Of a stretch of DNA of 64,000 nucleotides, positions 43,289 through 51,929 are shown one piece after another. Numbering within the stretch: position 1 is the first letter of the stretch; each line of letters opens with the position of its first letter. The position numbers and the translations under genes were made by a program. Below the pieces are notes generated by a model, which worked only from the letters and a program-made list of their open reading frames with translations, made no database searches and was not told where the DNA came from. Source of the DNA: an uncultured Gemmiger sp. (GTDB taxonomy: Bacteria > Bacillota > Clostridia > Oscillospirales > Ruminococcaceae); NCBI RefSeq assembly GCF_934561205.1, contig NZ_CAKTFU010000011.1, positions 1-64,000 of the forward strand, given 5' to 3'.

Positions 43289-44029
43289 TTACGTTCTGCC
43301 GCTTTTTTGCAGCCAGTCGTACAGCGCGGCGGCGGCAGGCTGGCCGGGCGCACTGGCGGTCCCCAGTGTGCCGAAGGTCGCACAGCTGCCGAACGCTCCG
43401 CCGCAAAAGCGGGTGACTTCGCCCAGTTTGCCCATGCTCATTGTCAGAAAATGGCCGTCGGGGCAGGCGTCGGCGGCCTGTGCCGTGGCCTGCAAAAGCC
43501 GTGCGGCGTCGGCGGCGGTGTGCGGCATGACCGCCAGCTTGGCGATATCCGCCCCCGCGCGCTGCATGGCCAGCAGCGTTTCGGTCATGGCATCGGTGGC
43601 GGGGGTCACATCAAAATGGTGCTCGCTGAAAATGATCCGCACGTTTTTTTCGTGGGCGGCTGCCAGCAGCGCGGCGCGGTGGGCGGCGGCGGGCAGCCAT
43701 TCAATGTCCAAAAAGTCCATGCCGCCCGCTTGCAGCAGCTGCAGGCAGGCATCGCGGTAGGCGTCGGGCGTAAAGGGCGCTTCGCCCCCCTCGGCGGCGG
43801 TGCGTATCGTGACGATCAGCGGCTTGTGCAGCGCGGCACGCACCGCACAAAGGGCGTCGGTATAGCTTTCGCGCGGGAGTGGGTCCAGGCGCAGCTCGGC
43901 CAGCTCGGCAAAGGGGCTGGCCTCGGCGGCGGCGGTCTGGGCGCGCAGCGACATTAAATCGCGGGCAAACAGCGGCACGATGATGCGCGGCCGCGTGGGC
44001 GAAAACTCCATATCTCGGACAGTCAGCAT
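43289..44029 (-). CDS. aroD: Type I 3-dehydroquinate dehydratase
   Basis: 246 residues, TIM barrel. The catalytic His is in IIFSEHHFDVTP and the Schiff-base lysine in DIAKLAVMPHTAADAARLL. It removes water from 3-dehydroquinate to form 3-dehydroshikimate in the shikimate pathway. The C-terminal TFCGGAFGSCATFG-like segment is a variant of the family's phosphate-free substrate loop. No other shikimate genes are nearby. It starts nine bases after the kinase-like gene on the same strand. Confidence 0.93.
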   Translation of the reverse strand: MLTVRDMEFSPTRPRIIVPLFARDLMSLRAQTAAAEASPFAELAELRLDPLPRESYTDALCAVRAALHKPLIVTIRTAAEGGEAPFTPDAYRDACLQLLQAGGMDFLDIEWLPAAAHRAALLAAAHEKNVRIIFSEHHFDVTPATDAMTETLLAMQRAGADIAKLAVMPHTAADAARLLQATAQAADACPDGHFLTMSMGKLGEVTRFCGGAFGSCATFGTLGTASAPGQPAAAALYDWLQKSGRT

Positions 44030-44038
44030 ACAAACCCC

Positions 44039-44632
44039 TTACTTGATATCCTTCGCCGCCGCCAGCAGCAGCTCGTAGGCTTTGTCAAAGCCCAGCTTGC
44101 CGGTGTTCAGCGTCAGGTCGTAGTTGCGGCTGTCGGCGTACTGCCGCCCGGTGTAGCGGGTGCAATAGTCCTGCCGGGCGCGGTCCACGGCGACCATATC
44201 CTTCTCGATCTGGTCGCGGGTGGCGTCGGGCATCAGCTCCTGCATGTGGCGGATGCAGAAATATTTGTCCGCATGTACAAAAACGCGCAGTGTGTGGTCA
44301 AATTCGCGCAGGATATAGTCGGCGTTGCGTCCCACAATGACGCAGCTTTCATGCTCGGCCAGCTGGCGGATGGCTGCCACCTGCGCGTTCCACAGCTCCT
44401 CGCTCAACGGGCGGCTGTAAAAGTTGAACAGGCTTTGGGTAAAGCCGAACTCGTGGGGGACGCGCTCGTCCCATTGGCGCACCTGCGCGGGGGAGAGGTG
44501 CGCGCTGGCCTTGGCGGTTTGCAGAATAATGTCGCGGTCGTAGTATTCAATGCCCAGCTCCTGCGCCAGGCGCCGCCCCAGCGTGCTGCCCCCGGCACCG
44601 AAATCGCGGGCGATGGTGATAATGCGTCGCAT
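44039..44632 (-). CDS. Cytidylate kinase-like protein
   Basis: 197 residues of the P-loop family annotated as cytidylate-kinase-like. It opens IITIARDFGAGGSTLGRRLA, a modified P-loop where GAGGST replaces GPAGSGKST, then YYDRDIILQTA. The rest (VIVGRNADYILRE, YTGRQYADSRNYDLTLNTG) is standard for the family; the true cytidylate kinase Cmk is a different protein. Substrate unknown. The ATG at 44632 has AAAGGGAGGTC before it. Upstream of aroD and probably cotranscribed with it. Confidence 0.85.
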   Translation of the reverse strand: MRRIITIARDFGAGGSTLGRRLAQELGIEYYDRDIILQTAKASAHLSPAQVRQWDERVPHEFGFTQSLFNFYSRPLSEELWNAQVAAIRQLAEHESCVIVGRNADYILREFDHTLRVFVHADKYFCIRHMQELMPDATRDQIEKDMVAVDRARQDYCTRYTGRQYADSRNYDLTLNTGKLGFDKAYELLLAAAKDIK

Positions 44633-44757
44633 AAAATGACCTCCCTTTATAACAGGCAAATAAATTTCTTACCCCTATTGTAACAAAATCTACGGCAAAT
44701 GCAAGTGTAGGTGTTCGTCAAATTTCAGCAAATATTGTACAAGTTTCCACAAAAATA

Positions 44758-44786
44758 TAGACAAAGTGTTCAAACGATGATACAAT
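44758..44786 (+). promoter_or_regulatory. Promoter of the MFS transporter gene
   Basis: TAGACA (44758-44763), 17-base spacer, TACAAT (44781-44786), 47 bases before the GTG start. Confidence 0.65.
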
Positions 44787-44833
44787 ATAGCCAGTATGGG
44801 GCGCAGCGTCCCCGCAAGTAAGGAGAATTTGAA

Positions 44834-46165
44834 GTGAAACTGAACAACCGCCGCACCATTTTGGTGGGTCTGGCGTTTTTGTCCATCTGTACGTTCTGGC
44901 AGATGTACGACAGCGTCATGACCTTGATTTTGACCGACACCTTCAAGCTGAACGAGACCTTCGCCGGTGCCATCATGGCGGCGGATAACGTACTGGCGCT
45001 GTTTTTGCTGCCGTTTTTTGGTGCGCTGTCCGACAGGACCACCACAAAAATCGGCCGCCGTATGCCGTTTATTGTGGGCGGCACGGCAGCTGCCGCCATT
45101 TTGATGAACCTCATCCCCCTGCTGGACGACCGCTACGCCGCCAACCCCGCGCCGGGCACGCTGGTGCTGTTTATTGTGGTGCTGGGTCTGCTGCTGGTTT
45201 CCATGGGCACCTACCGTTCGCCGGCGGTCGCCCTAATGCCCGACGTCACCCCCAAGCCGCTGCGCAGCCGCGCCAACGCCATCATCAACCTGATGGGTGC
45301 CGTGGGCGGCATTTTGTACCTGGGCCTGGCGGCGGTGCTGTACCCCGCGTCCAAAACCAAGGGGCTGGCGCACGTCAGCTACCGCCCGCTGTTCTTTATT
45401 GTGTCGATGATCATGGTCACGGCGGTGCTGATTTTGTACCTGACCATCAAGGAACCCAAGCTGCAGGTGGAAAACCAAAAGCTGGAGGCGGCGCACCCCG
45501 AATGGAACCTTGCCGCCGATGACGGCACCGGCCACGAGGTTTTGCCCGCGCCCGTCAAGCGCAGCCTGACCTTTTTGCTGATTTCCATCTCGCTGTGGTT
45601 TATCGGCTATAATGGCGTTACAACGTGGTTTACCAAGTATGTCGAGGCCGTCATGGGCGAGGGGTTGGGCGGTGCGTCCACCTGCTTGCTGGTCGCCACG
45701 GCGGGCGCGATCGTGTCGTACATTCCCATCGGCGCGCTGGCTGCCAGGATCGGCCGCAAGCGTACCATCCAGTGCGGCATTGTGCTGCTGGCCACCTGCT
45801 TTATGCTGGGCTACCTGCTTACGACGATGTACTCCTCCATCCAGCCCATCATGTATGTGGTGTTTGCGCTGGTGGGTCTGGCGTGGGCGGCCATCAACGT
45901 CAACTCGCTGCCCATGGTCGTGGAGATGTGCCGCGGCAGTGATATCGGCAAGTTTACGGGGTATTATTACACCTTCTCGATGGCGGCGCAGGTCGTTACG
46001 CCCATTGTGGCGGGCAGCCTGATGCGCGCCATTGACTACCGCGTGCTGTTCCCGTATGCCGCGACCTTTGTGGCACTGAGCTTTGTGACGATGTGCTTTG
46101 TGCGCCACGGCGACACCAAGGCCGAGGCCAAAAAGGGTCTGGAAGCCTTTGAGGACATGGATTGA
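44834..46165 (+). CDS. MFS transporter (SLC45/sugar-porter-like)
   Basis: 443 residues, about twelve membrane helices in two halves. Between helices 2 and 3 is the MFS motif GALSDRTTTKIGRRMPFIVG, mirrored after helix 8 by GALAARIGRKRTIQCG. MPDVTPKPLRSRANAIINL after helix 4 is characteristic of the branch resembling SLC45 sucrose/proton symporters, so a glycoside or disaccharide is a reasonable guess for the substrate. Start GTG at 44834 with TAAGGAG before it. A hairpin follows the stop. The central loop (about 210-240) is cytosolic and poorly conserved. Confidence 0.87.
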   Translation: MKLNNRRTILVGLAFLSICTFWQMYDSVMTLILTDTFKLNETFAGAIMAADNVLALFLLPFFGALSDRTTTKIGRRMPFIVGGTAAAAILMNLIPLLDDRYAANPAPGTLVLFIVVLGLLLVSMGTYRSPAVALMPDVTPKPLRSRANAIINLMGAVGGILYLGLAAVLYPASKTKGLAHVSYRPLFFIVSMIMVTAVLILYLTIKEPKLQVENQKLEAAHPEWNLAADDGTGHEVLPAPVKRSLTFLLISISLWFIGYNGVTTWFTKYVEAVMGEGLGGASTCLLVATAGAIVSYIPIGALAARIGRKRTIQCGIVLLATCFMLGYLLTTMYSSIQPIMYVVFALVGLAWAAINVNSLPMVVEMCRGSDIGKFTGYYYTFSMAAQVVTPIVAGSLMRAIDYRVLFPYAATFVALSFVTMCFVRHGDTKAEAKKGLEAFEDMD

Positions 46166-46192
46166 TTTTGGGGTAGGATAGAAAATAAACTA

Positions 46193-46216
46193 GGGGGGCG
46201 GCCGATGGCCGCCCCC
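46193..46216. terminator. GC palindrome, left copy bracketing type A repeat
   Basis: GGGGGGCGGCC/GGCCGCCCCC around GAT, after the MFS gene. The same 24 bases recur at 46446-46469. Confidence 0.7.
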
Positions 46217-46217
46217 T

Positions 46218-46440
46218 CAGCTTGTAGAAAAAGCCTGTTTCCGGAAGATTTGTAGGGATGGGTCTTGACCCATCCGCACATCTGGCCGCGCGCAGCGCAT
46301 AAAATCGCGCCGAATGGCGCGCGGTTTTCTCGTTGTGTCGTTCTTTTGGCGAGGCGGCACGGAACGGTCAAGACCGTTCCCTACAAACCATTCGATAGGT
46401 CGCAAATGCTGCATAAAGTCAAAGAAGGTTCTTCGACAGC
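46218..46440 (-). repeat. Type A dispersed repeat, copy 6
   Basis: Minus orientation and the fullest copy: CTTGTAGAAAAAGCCTGTTT start, both long palindromes, GCAAATGCTGCATAAAGTCA region and GGTTCTTCGACAG end. It fills the gap between the convergent MFS and flippase genes. Confidence 0.92.
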
Positions 46441-46445
46441 CTAAA

Positions 46446-46469
46446 GGGGGGCGGCCGATGGCCGCCCCC
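46446..46469 (-). terminator. GC palindrome, right copy
   Basis: Identical to 46193-46216; lies 3' of the flippase gene. Confidence 0.7.
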
Positions 46470-46496
46470 CCCTGCGTTTGCTGTACACCCGTTTTG

Positions 46497-47927
46497 TCAG
46501 GCTTTCTTTTTGATAAACCGCCCCAGCAGTTTTTCCAGCATACTGAAAATCTCCCGCAGGTTCAGTGCGCAGACCGCCGCCGTGATGACAATGACCGGCA
46601 GCACCCAATGCTCGACATTGAACATAAACCAGATTTCGCCCAGCACCAGGGCCAGGTTCAAAAGCAGCCACGCAGGGTGGAAATCCATATCCAGCAAGCC
46701 GCGCGTGGAGTAGGCGCGCAGAATAAACACCAGCATCAGGCTGATGAAGCTGGCGGGGGTCACGCCCCAGGGGCCGAACCACTGAATGAACAGGTAGTTC
46801 AAAATCAGGTTGACCACCGCGCCGCACAGCATCGTGACCAGCGAACCGGTGCTGCGCTTGTACACCACATAGATGCTGTTCAAAAACTGGTTCAGGCAGG
46901 TGCACATGGAGCAGAGCGTCAGGAACGGCACAAAAGTCCATGCCTCGAAGTAGCTGGCCTTGAAGATGCGCATCATAGGCTGGCACAGCATAATGATGCC
47001 CGCCACGCCGCAGAACATGACGCTGGCGTAAATGCGGAACACCTTGCTGAAAAACACCTGACGGTCGGCTTCCTCGGTCACGGCGGAAAGCTGCCACGCC
47101 TCGTAGAAGATCGTGCCCAGAATGGTGATGACCTGCGGCAGAAAATACCCCGCCGACAACAGCCCCACCCAGTGGTTGCCGCTGCGGCCTTCGTACCCCT
47201 CGCACAGCGCCTGCACAAAAAACATGTCGCTGGCGTTGATGATCCAAAAGCTGATGGACGCGGGGATCATGGGCAGGCAGTAGCGCAGCATGTCCTTCCA
47301 CAGCGGCAAATCAAACGATTTAACGTCAAAATATTGGTAGCATTTGCCGGCAAAAAAGACAAACACCATACTGGTCAGGTCTGCCATGGCGTTGGCCAGC
47401 AAAAAGCCGGTGGCGCCCATTTTGAACACCGTCAAAAAAACAAGGTAGTAGATAAGCAAACTGAGCGTTGTCAGAACACCGTCCAGCGCCACAAGGCGGT
47501 TGAGCAGCCGCGAACGGATAAACTGCGTACACAGCGTGCGCAGGCAGCTGGCCAGCACGCAAAGGTACAAAAACGGCAGGTATTCGGCGGCGTTGGGTAT
47601 CAGCCGAACCAGCGGCATGGCCAGCAGCAGCAGGCAGAAGCCGGCGCCGATGGTGGCCGCGCCGTTGACAAAGACGCTGTCCTTATTGATCGATTTGTCC
47701 AGCCCGAAGCGGATGACCGCATACGCCACGCCCAGGCTGACGACGGGGATCAGCAGGTTGGTGGCCTGCTGCAGCAGGCTGGAAACGCCCATGATGTCGG
47801 GGGTGTCCAGCGCGTAGCTGAGGTAGGGGCGGATAAAAAAGCTGAGCAGCTTGGAGCTGAAGTTGGAAATGGCAAACAGCAGGGTATTGCTCATCAGCGT
47901 TTGATATTTTTTGTGCGAAGATGCCAC
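46497..47927 (-). CDS. Polysaccharide flippase (MOP/Wzx-like)
   Basis: 476 residues with about twelve to fourteen hydrophobic helices and no soluble domain. The N-terminus (TLLFAISNFSSKLLSFFIRPY) is the typical first helix of oligosaccharide-flippase proteins, with YCLPMIPASISFWIINASDM in helix 7-8 matching the second-half start. Members move lipid-linked oligosaccharides across the membrane for capsule or wall polymers. No linked glycosyltransferase operon is present; the nearest GT genes are at 19.6 and 33.6 kb. It is the last gene of a minus-strand run with the peptidase. Confidence 0.86.
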   Translation of the reverse strand: MASSHKKYQTLMSNTLLFAISNFSSKLLSFFIRPYLSYALDTPDIMGVSSLLQQATNLLIPVVSLGVAYAVIRFGLDKSINKDSVFVNGAATIGAGFCLLLLAMPLVRLIPNAAEYLPFLYLCVLASCLRTLCTQFIRSRLLNRLVALDGVLTTLSLLIYYLVFLTVFKMGATGFLLANAMADLTSMVFVFFAGKCYQYFDVKSFDLPLWKDMLRYCLPMIPASISFWIINASDMFFVQALCEGYEGRSGNHWVGLLSAGYFLPQVITILGTIFYEAWQLSAVTEEADRQVFFSKVFRIYASVMFCGVAGIIMLCQPMMRIFKASYFEAWTFVPFLTLCSMCTCLNQFLNSIYVVYKRSTGSLVTMLCGAVVNLILNYLFIQWFGPWGVTPASFISLMLVFILRAYSTRGLLDMDFHPAWLLLNLALVLGEIWFMFNVEHWVLPVIVITAAVCALNLREIFSMLEKLLGRFIKKKA

Positions 47928-47981
47928 GGCAATGCTCCTTTATACATGGTAGGGTGGGGGATGGTTCGGGGAAGTGTGCCG

Positions 47982-48536
47982 CTACCCCAATTTCAGCAGG
48001 CGTTGGCGCTGCTTGTAATCGGGCAGCACGGCGGCCACCGCCGCCCAGAAGGCGGGGCTGTGGTCGGGGTGGGCGAAGTGGCAAAACTCGTGTACCACAA
48101 CATATTCCTGCGCGGCAGGGGGCATGACACAAAGCCGCCGCGCAAAGGCCAGTGTGCCGGTTTTCAGGCTGCAGGAGCCCCAGCGGGTGCTCATGTCGCG
48201 CACGGCAATTTTGGGCATCTGCCCGCAGGGGCAGGTGGCCGCAAACTGTGGATAGTATGCGCGGCACAGCGCGGTCATATGGGCCAGCGCGTCCGCTTTT
48301 GGCGGTAATGCGTCGTTTTGCTGCTGTTCGGCAGCGGCGCGGCGGGCGGCGCGGGCCTGTGCGGCGCGCACCCAATCGGCGCGCGAGGCCACAAAGGCGT
48401 CCACCCATTTTACCGCCAGACGTGTGGGGGCGCTGGCGGCAACCGAGCCGTCCGCCCGCACACGCAGGTTGATGTTGCGCACCCGCCGCCGCGTCAGCGT
48501 GTAGGCGATGCCCGCAGAGACCCGCTGTTCTGCCAT
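47982..48536 (-). CDS. YgjP-type (DUF45/M48-like) metallopeptidase
   Basis: 184 residues. Zinc motif VVVHEFCHFAHPDHSPAFW (HExxH with a downstream His) and upstream MSTRWGSCSLKTGTLAFAR, the two hallmarks of the YgjP/UTP-pyrophosphatase-associated family. A Cys pair in ATCPCGQ is additional. The physiological substrate is unknown. The start at 48536 (MAEQRVSAG) has AAAGGGG eight bases upstream; the first 17 codons of the longer frame are not expected. Sits between the flippase and AraC genes on the same strand. Confidence 0.86.
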   Translation of the reverse strand: MAEQRVSAGIAYTLTRRRVRNINLRVRADGSVAASAPTRLAVKWVDAFVASRADWVRAAQARAARRAAAEQQQNDALPPKADALAHMTALCRAYYPQFAATCPCGQMPKIAVRDMSTRWGSCSLKTGTLAFARRLCVMPPAAQEYVVVHEFCHFAHPDHSPAFWAAVAAVLPDYKQRQRLLKLG

Positions 48537-48593
48537 ACAAACCCCTTTCGTTTTGAACATTGTACTCGCTTTTTTTGCATTATGCAAGCGGAA

Positions 48594-49460
48594 TTATCGC
48601 CGCAGGCTCTGCACATACTGGCGCGGGGTCTGGTTGTACTCCGCCTTAAAGGCGCGGTAAAAGTTGGCGTAATCGCCAAAGCCGCAATACTGGCAAACCT
48701 CGTTGGGCAGCACGCCGCCTGCTAAAAGCTGCTTGGCGTTCAGCAGGCGTTTTTGCAAAATATAGCGATGCACCGTGGTTCCAACCTGCGCGTCGAACTT
48801 GCGCAGCAGGTGATATTTGCTGATAAAAAACTTTTCGGCCAAAAGATCCAGCGTCAGCGGCTCGTTGTAGTGCTGGTTGATGTAGTGCAGCACGGCGTCC
48901 ACGACCTGGTCGCTGGTGCCCGCGGGGTGGATGTCGGCGCGGTCGGCGGCGGCGCGGTTCAGCCCGACCAGCAGCTCCATCAGGGCGCCCTGCGCCAGCA
49001 AGTCGCTGCCGTAGTCCTGCTGTGCCTTGGCGGCGCACAGGCGTTCGACGGTGCTGCGCAGCTGCGCGCCCGATGTGCCCGGCAGACGGATCAGGTTGGT
49101 GTGGCCGGGCACGCTGGTGTCAAAGCAGCGGGTCAGGCTGGTGCGCGGGGTGGACAGGCTTTCCAGATAGGAGCGCCGAATCCACAAAACGATGCGCTCA
49201 TACGCGTCGGCATCGGTGGCGATGCGCGCCTGATGCAGCTCCAGCGGGCTGATGAGCATCCAGTCGCCGGGGCGCACGCGGTAGATCTGGTTTTCGACGA
49301 TGTATTCCACGCGGCCGCGCAGCAGCAGGTAGATCTCGTAAAAATCGTGGTGGTGCAGCTCGACCTCGTTCATATAAGCCGAGTGGTAGCGGTAGACCTC
49401 ATAGTCCGGCGCGATCATCGACTGCCGCGTGGTGTAGGGGTTGAAGTTGGAGGAGGACAT
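48594..49460 (-). CDS. AraC-family transcriptional regulator
   Basis: 288 residues. An N-terminal cupin (about 20-110, HHHDFYEIYLLLRGRVEYIV, PGDWMLISPLELHQA) for ligand sensing and a C-terminal pair of helix-turn-helix motifs (LDLLAEKFFISKYHLLRKF and NEVCQYCGFGDYANFYRAFK) that end PRQYV. Such proteins usually activate sugar-use genes nearby. It points away from uxuB-uxuA across a 774-base gap, and is the natural candidate for their regulator, but the gap is filled by repeats and I see no obvious operator pair. Start ATG follows AACGAGGTGTCCT. Confidence 0.9.
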   Translation of the reverse strand: MSSSNFNPYTTRQSMIAPDYEVYRYHSAYMNEVELHHHDFYEIYLLLRGRVEYIVENQIYRVRPGDWMLISPLELHQARIATDADAYERIVLWIRRSYLESLSTPRTSLTRCFDTSVPGHTNLIRLPGTSGAQLRSTVERLCAAKAQQDYGSDLLAQGALMELLVGLNRAAADRADIHPAGTSDQVVDAVLHYINQHYNEPLTLDLLAEKFFISKYHLLRKFDAQVGTTVHRYILQKRLLNAKQLLAGGVLPNEVCQYCGFGDYANFYRAFKAEYNQTPRQYVQSLRR

Positions 49461-49503
49461 AGGACACCTCGTTGGGAGAGTTGAAAATTGAGAGTGGGAA
49501 TGA

Positions 49504-49529
49504 GTAGGGGCGGGGCATGCCCCGCCCGC
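49504..49529. repeat. Type D palindrome
   Basis: GTAGGGGCGGGGCATGCCCC with its matching arm, in the AraC upstream gap. Confidence 0.85.
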
Positions 49530-49571
49530 GATTTTGCGGTTACAACAGCATAACGGGCAAACGGCATTAGC

Positions 49572-49687
49572 GGCTTCCCCTTTTGGGGGAAGCTGTCACC
49601 GCAGGTGACTGATGAGGGGGGCAGCTGCCGGATGGTTTCCCCTCATCCGGCGCGCAAGCGCGCCACCTTCCCCCCAAGGGGAAGGCT
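49572..49687 (+). repeat. Type B dispersed repeat, copy 2
   Basis: Same hairpin series as copy 1. Its variable middle (GCAGCTGCCGGATGGTTT) is shared with copy 3 but not with copies 1 or 4. Confidence 0.9.
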
Positions 49688-49688
49688 C

Positions 49689-49901
49689 AGACTGTCGATA
49701 AACCTAACAAGATGATTGCGAACTCTCGGTAGGTTTGTAGGGAACGGTCTCGACCGTTCCGTGCTGCTTTGCAAAAAGCACGATATATCGGGAAACCACG
49801 CGCCATTCGGCGCGATTTTATGCGCTGCGCGCGGCCAGATGTGCGGATGGGTCAAGACCCATCCCTACAAATCTTCCGGAAACAGGATTTTTCTACAAGC
49901 T
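49689..49901 (+). repeat. Type A dispersed repeat, copy 7
   Basis: Plus orientation; bracketed by type B copies 2 and 3 in direct orientation. It reads TCTCGACCGTT in the first palindrome and otherwise keeps the backbone. Confidence 0.9.
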
Positions 49902-49902
49902 G

Positions 49903-50016
49903 GGCTTCCCCTTTTGGGGGAAGCTGTCACCGCAGGTGACTGATGAGGGGGCAGCTGCCGGATGGTTTCCCCTCATCCGGCGCGTTCCGCGCCACCTTCC
50001 CCCCAGGGGGAAGGCT
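49903..50016 (+). repeat. Type B dispersed repeat, copy 3
   Basis: Nearly identical to copy 2, including the variable middle; differs in the GGCGCG-loop (TTCC for CAAG). The remaining 50017-50140 holds an AT-rich stretch before the uxuB promoter region. Confidence 0.9.
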
Positions 50017-50121
50017 TCCCCTTACGGCAGGTTCAACCCGCATTTTCCGCCCCAAAACCCTTATTATTTCCTAAAATTCATTTTAGCGCAATTTTTGCAA
50101 TTTTTCAAGCAACTACGGCCA

Positions 50122-50150
50122 TTTTAACGAAAAAAATTGCGCGGTATACT
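50122..50150 (+). promoter_or_regulatory. Possible uxuB promoter
   Basis: TATACT at 50145-50150 is a good -10, with only a weak -35 (TTTTAA) at 17-base spacing. A poor -35 would fit activator dependence. An 84-base leader follows. Confidence 0.4.
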
Positions 50151-50234
50151 ATAAATATAGCGGGCACAAAACTGCCCACAGGGTTTAGAGCAGCCAAGGC
50201 GCTGCCGCGATTATAAAAAAGGAGAGCTACCACT

Positions 50235-51851
50235 ATGCAGATGAATGCCGCTTCTATCGTAAACCAGAAAGCCGAGTGGGAAAAGCTGGGCGTTAAGCTG
50301 CCCAAGTTCGACCACGCCGCCATGACCGCCGCCACCAAGGAGCACCCCATCTGGGTCCACTTCGGTGCGGGCAATATCTTCCGCGGCTTTATTGCCGCCC
50401 TGCAGCAGCGCCTGCTGAACGAGGGTCTGGCCGACCGCGGCATCATTGCGGCCGACACCTTCGACTACGACATCATTGACAAGATCTACACCCCGTTCGA
50501 CAACCTGACCATGAACGTCACCCTCAACCCGGACGGCACCACCAGCCGTGAGATCATCGGTTCTGTGGCCGAGGGTCTGCGCGCCGATTCGTCCGACGCC
50601 GAGATGATGGCTCGCTTCAAGGCCATCTTCACCGATCCCAGCCTGCAGATGATCTCCTTCACCATCACCGAGAAGGGCTACGCCCTGTACCGTCCCGACG
50701 GCAGCCTGATGCCCGTTGTGCAGGCCGACATTGACGAAGGCCCCGCCCACGCCCGCCATGCCATGAGCATGGTCGCCGCCCTGCTGCTGGAGCGCTTCAA
50801 CGCCGGTGCGTACCCCCTGGCCGTCGTCAGCATGGACAACTGCTCTCACAACGGCGAAAAGCTGCAGTCCAGCGTCATGACCGTTGCCAAGGCCTGGCTG
50901 GAAAAGGGCTACGTCGGTCAGGATTTCATCGACTACCTCAGCGATGAGAGCAAGATCGCCTTCCCCTGGTCCATGATCGACAAGATCACCCCGCGCCCCC
51001 ACAAGATCGTGGAGGAGCAGCTGGTTGCCGACGGCATCGAGAATATGCAGCCCATCGTCACCGGCAAGAACACCTTCATTGCCGCGTTCGTCAACGCCGA
51101 GCGCCCGCAGTATCTGGTCGTTGAGGACAAGTTCCCCAACGGCCGCCCCGCGCTGGAAAAGGCCGGCGTCTACATGACCGACCGCGACACCGTCAACAAG
51201 ACCGAGCGCATGAAGGTCACCACCTGCCTGAACCCCCTGCACACCGCCATGAGCGTTTACGGCTGCATGCTGGGCTACACCCTGATCTGCGACGAGATGA
51301 AGGACGCCGACATCGTCGCCCTCATCAAGCGTCTGGGCTATGTCGAGGGTCTGCCCGTTGTCGTTGACCCCAAGATCATGAGCCCCAAGGCGTTCATCGA
51401 CGAGGTCGTTGAGCAGCGTCTGCCCAACCCCTTTATGCCCGACGCACCCCAGCGTATCGCCACCGATACCTCCCAGAAGGTCGGCATCCGCTTTGGCGAG
51501 ACCATCAAGAGCTATGTCGCCGAGGGCCGCGATCTGAACACGCTGGTGTCCATTCCTCTGGCCATCGCCGGTTGGCTGCGCTACCTGCTGGCCATCGACG
51601 ACAACGGCAACGCCTTTGAGGTTTCCGCCGACCCGCTGAAGGACGACCTGCAGGCCAAGCTCGCCGGTATCGAGTTCGGCAAGCCCGAAACCGTCACCGA
51701 CCAGCTGGACGGCATCCTGTCCAACGCTTCCATCTTCGGCAGCGACCTGACCAAGACTGTGCTGGCTGACAAGATCAAGGCATACTTCAAGGCAGAGATC
51801 GCCGGTGCCGGTACTGTCCGCAAGACCCTGCACGACGCCCTGAACGGCTGA
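50235..51851 (+). CDS. uxuB: D-mannonate oxidoreductase / fructuronate reductase
   Basis: 538 residues of the long-chain mannitol dehydrogenase family. The NAD site is IWVHFGAGNIFRGFIAAL near residue 35-55; catalytic lysine and neighbours lie in the SMDNCSHNGEKLQ and TCLNPLHTAMSVYGCMLGY segments (the latter holds the family's NPLHT). It reduces D-fructuronate to D-mannonate, a step in glucuronate breakdown. It is followed 78 bases later by uxuA, the next enzyme, which supports this over mannitol or tagaturonate activity. AAAGGAGAGCTACCACT precedes the ATG. High use of GC-ending codons suggests strong expression. Confidence 0.93.
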   Translation: MQMNAASIVNQKAEWEKLGVKLPKFDHAAMTAATKEHPIWVHFGAGNIFRGFIAALQQRLLNEGLADRGIIAADTFDYDIIDKIYTPFDNLTMNVTLNPDGTTSREIIGSVAEGLRADSSDAEMMARFKAIFTDPSLQMISFTITEKGYALYRPDGSLMPVVQADIDEGPAHARHAMSMVAALLLERFNAGAYPLAVVSMDNCSHNGEKLQSSVMTVAKAWLEKGYVGQDFIDYLSDESKIAFPWSMIDKITPRPHKIVEEQLVADGIENMQPIVTGKNTFIAAFVNAERPQYLVVEDKFPNGRPALEKAGVYMTDRDTVNKTERMKVTTCLNPLHTAMSVYGCMLGYTLICDEMKDADIVALIKRLGYVEGLPVVVDPKIMSPKAFIDEVVEQRLPNPFMPDAPQRIATDTSQKVGIRFGETIKSYVAEGRDLNTLVSIPLAIAGWLRYLLAIDDNGNAFEVSADPLKDDLQAKLAGIEFGKPETVTDQLDGILSNASIFGSDLTKTVLADKIKAYFKAEIAGAGTVRKTLHDALNG

Positions 51852-51929
51852 TAAGACAACACAGGACCCCGCGCCGCCCGGCGGCGTACAATCAGATAAA
51901 CGAAATTCATAAAATAAAAGGAGGCCCCT

